A stretch of DNA of 63,276 nt from Hydrogenobacter hydrogenophilus (GTDB taxonomy: Bacteria; Aquificota; Aquificia; Aquificales; Aquificaceae), in contig NZ_OBEN01000009.1 of the NCBI RefSeq assembly GCF_900215655.1, forward strand, positions 1 to 63,276. The letters run 5' to 3'. Each line of letters opens with the position of its first letter. Positions within the stretch are counted from its first letter, which is position 1. Below, one piece after another: positions 16,847-24,662 of this stretch. The notes under the pieces were generated by a model. That model searched no databases, was not told the origin of the DNA, and was given only the letters and a program-made list of their open reading frames with translations. Both the position numbers and the translations under genes were made by a program.

Positions 16847-18274
16847 ATGGGTAAAAGCATAAGGTATTTGGACAGAAACACCGAACCCATGCTACCTCCT
16901 CAGGAGAGGAACAAAACTTTCAGAGAGTATGCACTGGGATTTTCCGTAAGTATGGCTCTTGATGAAGCCAAAAGATGTCTCTTTTGCAGAGATGCGGAAA
17001 AAAGGTGTATAAGAGGCTGTCCTGTGAATGTGGATATTCCTGGTTTTATTAAGAAAATAACAGAAGGAGACCTTGTGGGTGCATACAAGAAGATTATAGA
17101 GACAGACCTATTTCCTTCCATATGCGGGAGAGTATGTCCTCAAGAGAGACAGTGTGAAGGTTCTTGCATACTCTATTACGATACAGTAAAAGACAGGAAA
17201 AATAAAGGTCTTCCTGTGAGCATAGGAGCTCTTGAGAAGTTTGTAGGGGACTTCATTCGCGTATCGGGTATTGAGATAGAGGAAGAAAAGAGAGAACCCA
17301 CAGGAAAAAAAGTAGCTGTAGTAGGAGCAGGTCCTGCTGGTCTTTCCTGTGCTTACGACCTTCTACGGTGGGGACACGAGGTACACATATACGAAGCTCT
17401 ACCCAAGGCAGGGGGAGTTATGGCTTATGGCATACCACCAGCAAGGTTGGACAGAGATCTGCTTGATTGGGAAATAGAGAGGCTCAAAAAGCTTGGTGCC
17501 AAGTTCTTCTTCGGTTATGTAGTGGGAAGGACTGTTAGCCTGAAAGATCTGTTAGACAGATACGATGCTGTCTTTTTAAGCGTGGGTGCTGGCAGAGGAT
17601 CTCTGGGAATAAAAGGGGATCACTTGATAGGTGTGTATTCTGCCATAGAGGTGTTAATGCGCATAAATCTGATGCACGCTAAAGACTTTCCTTTGGCTTC
17701 CACACCGATAAATTTGGGAAAAAGGACCGTCATAATAGGTGGTGGCTTTACTGCGGTTGACTGTGCCATCAGCGCTTTGAGGTTAGGTGTAGAGACCCAT
17801 GTGGTCTATAGAAGAACAAGAGAAACCTCTTCAGCAAGGGACGAAGAGTGGGATCACATAAAAGAAGAAGGTGCCATGATTCACTGGCTTACACAACCCA
17901 TAGAGATACTAGGAGATGAAAAGAATAGGGTTATAGGTGTTAAGTGTATAAAGATGCAGTTAGGAGAACCTGACGAAAGTGGAAGACCCAGACCAGTAGC
18001 CATACCCAACTCGGAACACATTATAGAGTGCGATTCTGTTATATTTGCTATAGGACAGAAACCAAACCCTATAGCTTACGAAGATATTCAAGGTATTGAG
18101 CTTACAAAGTGGGGTACAATAAAAGTAGATGAACATTTTAGAACAAACATTGAAGGACTTTTTGCAGGAGGGGATGTAGTAAATGGTGGGGATACAGTAG
18201 TAAGAGCCATATCTCACGGTAGAAAAGCTGCAAAGGCTATAGATGAATACCTTATGAAGGAGGTAAGAAGATGA
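16847..18274 (+). CDS. gltD: NADPH glutamate synthase small-subunit-like oxidoreductase (GltD family)
   Basis: 475 aa. N-terminal Fe-S region with C44, C47, C54, C58 (CLFCRD...CIRGCP) and CGRVCPQERQCEGSC; FAD-binding GAGPAGLSCAYDL; NADP-binding GGGFTAVDCAISALR; C-terminal FAGGDVVNGG. GltD-type proteins pass electrons from NADPH to glutamate synthase or, as relatives (NfnB, SudA), to ferredoxin or polysulfide. No gltB or nfnA is adjacent, so the partner is unknown. Divergent from the hydrogenase operon. Confidence 0.88.
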   Translation: MGKSIRYLDRNTEPMLPPQERNKTFREYALGFSVSMALDEAKRCLFCRDAEKRCIRGCPVNVDIPGFIKKITEGDLVGAYKKIIETDLFPSICGRVCPQERQCEGSCILYYDTVKDRKNKGLPVSIGALEKFVGDFIRVSGIEIEEEKREPTGKKVAVVGAGPAGLSCAYDLLRWGHEVHIYEALPKAGGVMAYGIPPARLDRDLLDWEIERLKKLGAKFFFGYVVGRTVSLKDLLDRYDAVFLSVGAGRGSLGIKGDHLIGVYSAIEVLMRINLMHAKDFPLASTPINLGKRTVIIGGGFTAVDCAISALRLGVETHVVYRRTRETSSARDEEWDHIKEEGAMIHWLTQPIEILGDEKNRVIGVKCIKMQLGEPDESGRPRPVAIPNSEHIIECDSVIFAIGQKPNPIAYEDIQGIELTKWGTIKVDEHFRTNIEGLFAGGDVVNGGDTVVRAISHGRKAAKAIDEYLMKEVRR

Positions 18275-18699
18275 AAAAGGTAGCCATAGGTATAGGCTTA
18301 GTCTTACTTGCCTTTTTCGTGATCAAGTCCTGCGGTAAATCTCCAGAGGAGCAGGCAGAGAATACAGTCAAAGACTTTATCTCTGCTATAAAGGATAAGG
18401 AAGGTGAGGATGCGGTAAAGCTCCTTTACCCACCCTTTAGAGATGCTCTTGCACAAAATGTAAAACTGCCAGTAGAAATTACAGAACTTAAACCTTCCGA
18501 ACTTTTAGCTTGCATACTTTCAAGCATGGGAAATAACATTGAAAAAGTAAAGTATCTTGATGCTAAAAACATAGATGACAAACATGTAGAGGTGCTTGTC
18601 AAGGTAATAGACAAAAATGGTATAGAAAAGCTTTTTAGCTTTATACTTATAAAAGACGAGAAAAAGTGGAAGATAGCCAGTATATCACCTGTCAAATGA
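18271..18699 (+). CDS. Predicted lipoprotein with NTF2-like domain
   Basis: 142 aa. Basic start MKK, hydrophobic stretch and lipobox VIKSC give a lipid-modified Cys21 after signal peptidase II. The rest (DFISAIKDKEGEDAVKLLYP ... [13 protein letters not shown]) has the helix-then-sheet pattern of SnoaL/NTF2-like DUF4878 lipoproteins. Function not known. Overlaps the preceding gene by 4 nt and the next by 4 nt, so part of the gltD-ftsL transcription unit. Confidence 0.75.
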   Translation: MKKVAIGIGLVLLAFFVIKSCGKSPEEQAENTVKDFISAIKDKEGEDAVKLLYPPFRDALAQNVKLPVEITELKPSELLACILSSMGNNIEKVKYLDAKNIDDKHVEVLVKVIDKNGIEKLFSFILIKDEKKWKIASISPVK

Positions 18700-19646
18700 A
18701 GATACTCATATGGCAGACGGCTTACTTAGGTGATGTTATACTGACTACCCCTATTATAAGAACCTTAAAAAACAACTTCCCAGACGCGGAGCTGGGCTTT
18801 GTAGGAAGGTCCTTTGTGGGTGAGCTTTTGAAGGGATATCCCATACGATTTATTCCATTTAACAAAGGCTTCTTTGAGTCTTTCTCAATAATAGACAAGA
18901 TAAAGGATCACCATATGGTTTTGTCTCCTCACATATCTGCCAGATCTGCGCTCCTTCTGTTTTTGTCAGGCATTCCTGTCCGTATAGGTTTTGATAGATC
19001 TGAACTTTCTTGGCTTTACACCCACACAGTAGCCCACACTTGGGGAAAACACGAAGTGGAGAGGAATTTAGACCTTCTGAGACCCTTAGGGATTAGACAA
19101 GACAGCATGATAAAAGAAACAAAACTTTTTGTTGATGAGGAGGAGACAAAGATAGTACGAGAAAAGTTTCGTCTGCCGGAAGAGTATGTGGTGCTTGCCC
19201 CCTTTTCTAATTTTCCTCTCAAGGAGTGGTACGCAGAAGGGTGGATAGAATTAGCTCAAGCTTTGGATTTACCAAAGGTGCTTGTAGGTACAGAGAAGGA
19301 TTTACGAAAAGCTATGCATATAGAAAAAAAAGCTAAACTCATAAACTTGACAGGAAAAACCTCTCTCAGAGAGCTCCTTGCAGTGGTTTCGGGGGCAAAG
19401 CTCGTGATCTCATCAGACTCCTCACCTGTACACATTGCTAACGCCCTTGGTATTCCTGCCATTTGTGTATACACATCTACCTCACCCTCTTACGGCTTTT
19501 ATCCTACAATAGGCTCTTATCTCACTCCGCAAATTCCTTGCTCTCCGTGTTCTCCAAATCCTAAAAAATGTAAAACGGGAAGTTATGAGTGCCTCAAAGC
19601 AGTAAGTCCAGAAGATGTAATAAAAAAAGCTAACTTTTTCCTATAA
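18696..19646 (+). CDS. Glycosyltransferase family 9 (ADP-heptose:LPS heptosyltransferase)
   Basis: 316 aa from the ATG at 18696, which overlaps the previous stop as ATGA; an in-frame ATG at 18666 lies inside the lipoprotein gene. WaaC/WaaF/RfaF family: N-terminal [19 protein letters not shown], then [13 protein letters not shown] and [18 protein letters not shown] in the nucleotide-sugar domain. It adds heptose to inner-core lipopolysaccharide at the cytosolic face. Which heptosyl step is unclear. Confidence 0.9.
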   Translation: MKILIWQTAYLGDVILTTPIIRTLKNNFPDAELGFVGRSFVGELLKGYPIRFIPFNKGFFESFSIIDKIKDHHMVLSPHISARSALLLFLSGIPVRIGFDRSELSWLYTHTVAHTWGKHEVERNLDLLRPLGIRQDSMIKETKLFVDEEETKIVREKFRLPEEYVVLAPFSNFPLKEWYAEGWIELAQALDLPKVLVGTEKDLRKAMHIEKKAKLINLTGKTSLRELLAVVSGAKLVISSDSSPVHIANALGIPAICVYTSTSPSYGFYPTIGSYLTPQIPCSPCSPNPKKCKTGSYECLKAVSPEDVIKKANFFL

Positions 19647-20509
19647 TGCACGTTCCTGTGTTATTAAAAGAAACTCTGGAAATACTTGTAAAAAACAGGG
19701 GAGGGGTGTATGTGGATTGTACTGTGGGGCTTGGAGGACATACAAAAGGAATACTCCAAAAAGACCCTACAGCGTATGTGATAGGTATAGACAGAGATCC
19801 CTATGCATTAAAGTTAGCCAAAGAAAACCTCAAGGATTTTGAAGGAAGGTATTCCTTATATCAAGCTAACTTTAAGGACTTGGATCAAGTTTTAAAAGAA
19901 GAAGGTATAAAAGAAGTGGACGGTTTTTTGTTTGATCTTGGTGTGTCCATGCTACAGCTCAAAAGCGATAGAGGTTTTTCTTTCCAAAGAGATGAACCTT
20001 TGGACATGAGAATGAATCCAGAAGACAAGAAAACCGCCTATCAAGTAGTGAATACTTACAGCGAGAAAGAACTTGCGAGGATTTTCAGGGAATACGGAGA
20101 AGAGCGTTACGCAGAAAAAATAGCCAAAGCCATAGTTGTGCAAAGAGCTAAAAAACCCATAGAAACCACCGCTGAGCTTGTACAGATCATACTATCCGTC
20201 ATACCCTACAGATACGGTAAGATACACCCCGCTACCAAGGTGTTTCAGGCTCTGAGAATAGAAGTAAACCAAGAACTTGCTTCTCTTGAGATTGCCCTTG
20301 AGAAAACCATCCCTTTTTTAAAGAAAGGGGGAAGGCTGGTGGTTATCTCCTTTCATTCTCTTGAAGATAGGATAGTGAAGAACTTTTTTAAAAAACACGC
20401 GGATACACTCAAAGTGTTAACAAAAAAGCCTATAAGACCCACTATAGATGAGGTAAAACGCAACCCAGCAAGCAGGAGTGCCAAACTTAGAGCGGGAGAG
20501 AAAATATGA
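19646..20509 (+). CDS. rsmH: 16S rRNA (cytosine-1402-N4)-methyltransferase RsmH
   Basis: 287 aa. [13 protein letters not shown] start, SAM-binding [14 protein letters not shown] (residues about 24-37), [26 protein letters not shown] and [15 protein letters not shown]: all family blocks in order. Methylates C1402 in the P site of 16S rRNA. Its start shares one base with the stop of the heptosyltransferase (TAATG), and it is followed by an ftsL-like gene as in division/cell-wall clusters, though no mra/mur genes follow. Confidence 0.96.
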   Translation: MHVPVLLKETLEILVKNRGGVYVDCTVGLGGHTKGILQKDPTAYVIGIDRDPYALKLAKENLKDFEGRYSLYQANFKDLDQVLKEEGIKEVDGFLFDLGVSMLQLKSDRGFSFQRDEPLDMRMNPEDKKTAYQVVNTYSEKELARIFREYGEERYAEKIAKAIVVQRAKKPIETTAELVQIILSVIPYRYGKIHPATKVFQALRIEVNQELASLEIALEKTIPFLKKGGRLVVISFHSLEDRIVKNFFKKHADTLKVLTKKPIRPTIDEVKRNPASRSAKLRAGEKI

Positions 20510-20754
20510 AATACCTGATGGCAAGTTTGATACTTTTATTCCTTAACTTGCTCTACTCAGCTTATGCGCTAAAAACATCTAAAGAGTATGCCAAAAAACT
20601 CTCCGAACTTAGATCCCAGTCTGAGAGATACCTTAAACTCAAAGCGGAGATAGACAGTAAGATCAACTATTCAACCGCTAAAAACTACGCCAAAAGCGAT
20701 GCTTTTACACCTGTGGACTGGAGCAAAATAAGTATCCTGAAGGAAATCAAGTAA
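20506..20754 (+). CDS. Small bitopic membrane protein, FtsL-like
   Basis: 82 aa. One N-terminal membrane segment (about 4-22) followed by a charged coiled coil ([21 protein letters not shown]) and a short polar tail. Size, topology and position right after rsmH are those of FtsL, the division protein that works with FtsB/FtsQ. Sequence alone does not prove it, since FtsL is poorly conserved. Overlaps rsmH by 4 nt. Confidence 0.6.
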   Translation: MKYLMASLILLFLNLLYSAYALKTSKEYAKKLSELRSQSERYLKLKAEIDSKINYSTAKNYAKSDAFTPVDWSKISILKEIK

Positions 20755-20784
20755 GCTCTTTAAAAATACTCAAAGCTACGTTAA

Positions 20785-21021
20785 TCAAAAGCATGTTAAT
20801 ATAATCGCTCTTATATTAACATAGTTTAATTTTACGTTCTTGGGAGAAGACTGCTTCTTCCAAAACTCCCACCAGCTTTTATTAAGTTTAGTTTTGAGCT
20901 CTGCTATTAGTTCCGCCTTAGTTTGCAACTGCCCTTGAAGCTCTCCCAACTTGTACATGACTATGGTATTCGGAAAAGACACTACTATAGCACCAACACT
21001 GATCTGTTCCTCTTCCTTCAA
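20785..21021 (-). pseudogene. Coiled-coil ORF in frame after an amber codon (3' part of RHH gene?)
   Basis: 78 codons open from a TTG directly after the TAG that ends the upstream RHH ORF, in the same frame. The product starts KEEEQISVGA and has a short helical region (LGELQGQLQTKAELIAELK) then WWEFWKKQ. No Shine-Dalgarno precedes the TTG. The simplest reading is one about 121-aa gene interrupted by a single stop (pseudogene, read-through or sequencing error); a separate gene using reinitiation is possible. The last 15 or so codons lie over the hairpin at 20793-20822. Confidence 0.45.
20793..20822. terminator. Perfect 12-bp AT-rich inverted repeat between convergent genes
   Basis: ATGTTAATATAA, six-base loop TCGCTC, then its exact complement. 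It lies 38 nt after the ftsL-like stop and within the last codons of the opposing ORF. Both transcripts would form the hairpin, followed by loosely U-rich sequence on each side, so a bidirectional terminator is the simplest reading. The stem has only two G-C pairs, unusual for a thermophile; a protein-binding palindrome is the alternative. Confidence 0.45.
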
Positions 21022-21150
21022 CTAGATGTAGAAATTGTGAATGACCCATGATATAACTTCTGTCTCCGATACACCAAGAATTTGAGATATTTCACTTAGC
21101 TCCCTTATCGTTTCGTAAGATAACCTAAAGTTCTTGCTCTTCTTCCTCAT
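21022..21150 (-). CDS. Tiny ribbon-helix-helix (CopG/Arc-type) DNA-binding protein
   Basis: 42 aa: KNFRLSYETIRELSEISQIL then GVSETEVISWVIHNFYI. This is the RHH pattern: basic beta strand, helix 1, G-x-S/T turn, helix 2. Such dimers regulate their own promoters and often bind tandem repeats. Three TGTATAG repeats stand 11-39 bp upstream of the start. The frame continues after its TAG into the next ORF, so the natural protein may be longer. It is divergent from the hemerythrin gene, a possible target. Confidence 0.6.
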   Translation of the reverse strand: MRKKSKNFRLSYETIRELSEISQILGVSETEVISWVIHNFYI

Positions 21151-21161
21151 GTTTAATTTAG

Positions 21162-21189
21162 TGTATAGTTTTGTATAGATTTTGTATAG
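21162..21189. repeat. Three TGTATAG direct repeats in helical phase
   Basis: TGTATAG occurs at 21162-21168, 21172-21178 and 21183-21189, start-to-start distances 10 and 11 bp, i.e. one helical turn each. The array sits in the divergent region between the RHH gene (start 21150) and hemerythrin (start 21276). Arrays of direct repeats one turn apart are the classic target of RHH repressors, so autoregulation is inferred. Confidence 0.6.
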
Positions 21190-21225
21190 TGAAAAATTTA
21201 TGAAGAAAGAGAGAAAGTTCTACTC

Positions 21226-21259
21226 TTGACTTTTACTATTGTAAGTATATATATACTTA
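21226..21259 (+). promoter_or_regulatory. Hemerythrin promoter with 18-bp palindrome over the -10
   Basis: TTGACT (21226-21231) is followed at 16-18 nt by TATATA-type -10 choices that lie within the perfect palindrome TAAGTATATATATACTTA (21242-21259). A strong Shine-Dalgarno AAGGAGGT follows at 21263-21270. A regulator bound here would block RNA polymerase; the nitrosative/oxygen theme of the downstream genes suggests, but does not show, an NsrR- or Fnr-like protein. Confidence 0.5.
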
Positions 21260-21275
21260 TTTAAGGAGGTGATAG

Positions 21276-21701
21276 ATGAGTATCAGAGACTATCTCACAC
21301 AAGAGCACAGAGAATGTGATGAGCTTTATGCAGAGGTTGAAAGCCTTCTGCAGGAAGATAATTGGGAGAGAGCTTTGGAGGCATTCAAAGCCTTTAAAGA
21401 TGCTACCCTTCTGCACTTCAAAAAGGAGGAGGACATTCTCTTTCCTGCCTTTGAAGAAACCACCGGCATGGTTATGGGACCAACTCAAGTGATGAGAATG
21501 GAACACGCACAGGCAAAAGAGCTTATAGAGAGAATGGAAAAAGCTATTAAGGAAAGGGACAAGAAGTCTTTCCTGTCCTTAGGTGAAACCTTTATGGTGC
21601 TCATTCAACAGCATAACATGAAGGAAGAGCAGATCCTTTATCCCATGTGCGACCAGCACCTTCCTGCAAGCAATATAATAGAAAACATGGAAAGATTATG
21701 A
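21276..21701 (+). CDS. Hemerythrin-domain protein
   Basis: 141 aa, cytosolic four-helix bundle. Di-iron ligands in order: H11 (QEHRE), H48/E52-type LLHFKKEEDILFP, EHAQAKE, and QQHNMKEEQILYPMCD. Such proteins bind O2 or NO or help repair Fe-S clusters (DnrN/ScdA/YtfE relatives). It shares a 4-nt overlap with a heme-copper-like membrane protein, so the two are made together; oxygen or NO handling is the inferred role. Confidence 0.9.
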   Translation: MSIRDYLTQEHRECDELYAEVESLLQEDNWERALEAFKAFKDATLLHFKKEEDILFPAFEETTGMVMGPTQVMRMEHAQAKELIERMEKAIKERDKKSFLSLGETFMVLIQQHNMKEEQILYPMCDQHLPASNIIENMERL

Positions 21702-22876
21702 CGGGACTTTCTTTACAACAGGCACCGCCTTTTATAATAGTCTTTGGTTTTTTCTTAACTGCCTGCTCTTTTGGTGTAATCCTCTCTATTGCAGAGTTTT
21801 ACATGGCTTTGAGACATGCTCTTTATCTACCTGCTTTAGTGCACCTATACACCTTAGGATTTGCTCTCTTTACTATGTTTGGAGCGCTCTTTCAGATGCT
21901 ACCCGTAGTTGCAGGAGCGGTTATAAAAAATCCAAAACCTAAGGCTCTCATCTCTTATCTTTTACTCATCTCTGGAATACCTACATTTGTTTATTCCTTT
22001 ATTTTTGGCAGGTTCATGCTTCTTGGTGCTCTCTTGACCTACGCAGGGATACTTTATACATCTCTACTCATGCTGTACCATCTTTTTAAGATCAAGAGCT
22101 TCACACCCACACCCAAGGGCATGAAGTTCTCCTTGGTGTTTCTCTTACTTGGTGCTACAGCAGGTCTATACCGCGTGCTTTCTTACTATGGCTATTTACC
22201 TACATGGGAAAAGGTGCTTGACCTTCACTATACCTTGCTTCTTTTTGGGTGGATAGGACTGCTCATATCTGCTGTTTCTTTTCAGGTAGTGGAGATGTTC
22301 TTTGTAGCTAAGGGTTATCCCAAACATTTTTCAGAAAATTTCCCTCTGCTTGTTTCGTTGTCCATCTTTCTATCTATCATGGGTAATTTCTTCAGTCTAC
22401 TTCTGCTTTTTCTCTTCTTTGCATACTCTTTTCTGACACTAAAAGGGCTGATAGCAAGAAAAAGAAAAATTAAAGACTACACTCTGTACTTCTGGTATCT
22501 TGGGCAGATTAGCCTTGTGATCTCTCTTGTACTTTTTGGTTTTAAAGAGGGCTTTTTTATTCCTTTTCTCTTTTTCTATGCAGTTTTCTTTACCAGCATT
22601 ATTATGGGTATGATGTACAGGATAATACCCTTTCTCGTGTGGTTCCACTCAAGCAATGAAGGAAGAAAAGATGTACCATTAATGTCAGAAGTGATACCTC
22701 CAGAAAGAATAAAGATTAGCTTCTACCTACACTCAGCTTGGGTTTTAATGACTGTGCTTATCTACCTACTGGGTGAAGGGTATCTTCTTGCGTCCGTTAT
22801 CCATCTTATATCTTCCCTTTTTCTTCTTTACAACATATATAAAGGTGGCATTCTTTACTTTAAAACTCAACCCTGA
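21698..22876 (+). CDS. Polytopic membrane protein, NnrS/heme-copper-oxidase-like
   Basis: 392 aa from the ATGA overlap at 21698; the frame open from 21647 lies inside the hemerythrin gene. About 11-12 membrane segments with His in several (MALRHALYLPALVHLYTLGF, LDLHYTLLLFGW, VWFHSS). The pattern of paired histidines in helices recalls NnrS and cytochrome oxidase subunit I folds without a full ligand set I can prove. Coupling to a hemerythrin suggests work on NO or O2. Ends 17 nt inside convergent kup. Confidence 0.65.
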   Translation: MTGLSLQQAPPFIIVFGFFLTACSFGVILSIAEFYMALRHALYLPALVHLYTLGFALFTMFGALFQMLPVVAGAVIKNPKPKALISYLLLISGIPTFVYSFIFGRFMLLGALLTYAGILYTSLLMLYHLFKIKSFTPTPKGMKFSLVFLLLGATAGLYRVLSYYGYLPTWEKVLDLHYTLLLFGWIGLLISAVSFQVVEMFFVAKGYPKHFSENFPLLVSLSIFLSIMGNFFSLLLLFLFFAYSFLTLKGLIARKRKIKDYTLYFWYLGQISLVISLVLFGFKEGFFIPFLFFYAVFFTSIIMGMMYRIIPFLVWFHSSNEGRKDVPLMSEVIPPERIKISFYLHSAWVLMTVLIYLLGEGYLLASVIHLISSLFLLYNIYKGGILYFKTQP

Positions 22877-24662
22877 CCGCTACACCATGAAGTTTTCCGT
22901 GAGGGAATCTATAAAACTCTACAAAGCTTGGTGTGGTACGCTTTAGGAAACTGAAAAGTTTCCAAAGGAACTTATCAGTATATATGTACTCAACTCCGTA
23001 GAATATGGCTCTTTCGTAAATGCCTACCGCTCTTAGCTCTTTATCAATGTCTAACACTTCCATGTATCCGTATCTTATCTCCACAAGCCTAAGTCCTGTT
23101 GTGATTTCCATTAAGAGAGTACTCACACCAAAAGGTTCGTCCTTCTTTACCAAAGAAAGAAAGACATTGTCTTCGTATAGTATTCCGTGCTCAAAAAAGG
23201 TTTGGGTAACATAAGGGGGAATACTTTTTAGGTCTCTCACTAAGAATATGGCTGTGCCTTTTATCCTTGGGCTTTTTGCATAAAGTTCTTCAAACTTAAG
23301 GACAAACTCTTTGAAGGTTATAAACCTCATCTTTCTGTAAAGCTTGGATTGTCCCGAAGTATAAAGAACCATTACAGATATGGGAACCGATGCAAAAATA
23401 ACAGACCAATAGGCGCCGTGAGGTATTTTGTAGAAGTTAGAGAGGAAGAACGCTATATCTACAAAGAGCAAGAAAACAGAACCTATGAAGTAAAAAACTT
23501 CCCTTTTCATGAGGTGTATAAAGGTTAGGAAAAAGCCCGTTATTGTCATCACAGCACTAACTGCAAATCCATAAGCGGATGCCATGTTATCAGAGGTTTT
23601 AAAGTTAAAGTACATAAATATTACACCCATCATCAGAGCCCAGTTAACTGCAGGTATGTATATTTGAGTGCTTAACTCAGTTGATGTATGTTTTATGTTT
23701 AGTAGTGGTGCTATCCTCACATTTATAGCCTGAAAAACTATTGAGAAGGCACCGCTTATGAGAGATTGAGATGCTATAATACCAGCAATAATTACCAAGA
23801 TTAAGAAGGGAATGTAAAAAGTGTCTCCAAGAACTGCATGGGCAGACTCAAAAAACACAGCCTGCTCTTTGGAGGTCCCTCCCTTTAAAAGGAAAGATGC
23901 CTGACCCAGATAGTTAAGTACTAACATAGGAAAGACATAAATCCATGCCTGCCTTATGGCAACCCTTCCCAAATGTCCCATATCCGCATACATTGCCTCA
24001 CCACCCGTTGCTGCAAGTATAACCTCGGAAAGTGCTACAAAGCCCTTTAAGGGATTGTTCATCAGGAACTCAACAGCATGATGAGGACTTAAAGTGTAAA
24101 GCACCTGTGGATAGGAAATAATATGATAAAAACCTATCAATCCTATGCTGGTAAACCAAAGGAACATTATAGGTCCAAAGTATTCACCTAACTTTCCAGT
24201 ACCTTTGGATTGTAAAAGAAAAAGTCCAACGGTGATAATAAGTGCTATGAGTATTACCTCAAACTGTGGTGTGTGCTCAAAGCCCGGAATAAGCCTTATA
24301 CCTTCTGCAGAGCTAAGGATAGTTATGGCTGGGGTTATAACACCATCTCCCAGCAAGAACCCAAGACCTATAAATACAAGTATCCTATAGAGCTTTCTGA
24401 GTTTTTTGCTTTTTGTCAATGACTTTGCTATTTCTCCAAGCACTACGGTGCCACCCTCGCCCTTTATGCTAAGATTCATGGCAAACCACGCATACTGAAC
24501 AGTGACAAGGATAATGAGTGTCCAAATTATGAGAGAAACTATCCCCAATATCTCTTTCTGTGTAGGTTTTGTCAGCAATACTATAACGCTAAAAGTGTAT
24601 AAAGGACTCGTTCCTAAATCTCCAAAGACAGCTCCCATAGCTCTGAGTGCCCCTTTGAGCAT
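22860..24662 (-). CDS. kup: KUP-family potassium uptake protein
   Basis: 600 aa from the ATG at 24662 (MLKGALRAMGAVFGDLGTSP), which shares a base with the aspS stop (TGATG); the longer frame to 24737 is aspS shadow. GDLGTSPLYT is the KUP/HAK/KT signature; 12 membrane segments fill the first about 440 residues, followed by a cytosolic tail. Proton-coupled K+ uptake in the inner membrane. Confidence 0.95.
   Translation of the reverse strand: MLKGALRAMGAVFGDLGTSPLYTFSVIVLLTKPTQKEILGIVSLIIWTLIILVTVQYAWFAMNLSIKGEGGTVVLGEIAKSLTKSKKLRKLYRILVFIGLGFLLGDGVITPAITILSSAEGIRLIPGFEHTPQFEVILIALIITVGLFLLQSKGTGKLGEYFGPIMFLWFTSIGLIGFYHIISYPQVLYTLSPHHAVEFLMNNPLKGFVALSEVILAATGGEAMYADMGHLGRVAIRQAWIYVFPMLVLNYLGQASFLLKGGTSKEQAVFFESAHAVLGDTFYIPFLILVIIAGIIASQSLISGAFSIVFQAINVRIAPLLNIKHTSTELSTQIYIPAVNWALMMGVIFMYFNFKTSDNMASAYGFAVSAVMTITGFFLTFIHLMKREVFYFIGSVFLLFVDIAFFLSNFYKIPHGAYWSVIFASVPISVMVLYTSGQSKLYRKMRFITFKEFVLKFEELYAKSPRIKGTAIFLVRDLKSIPPYVTQTFFEHGILYEDNVFLSLVKKDEPFGVSTLLMEITTGLRLVEIRYGYMEVLDIDKELRAVGIYERAIFYGVEYIYTDKFLWKLFSFLKRTTPSFVEFYRFPHGKLHGVAVRVEF

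Noticed and set aside
21162-21189. Idea that the TGTATAG repeats are plasmid-type replication iterons
   Set aside because: Only three short copies and no replication initiator gene; an RHH operator fits better.
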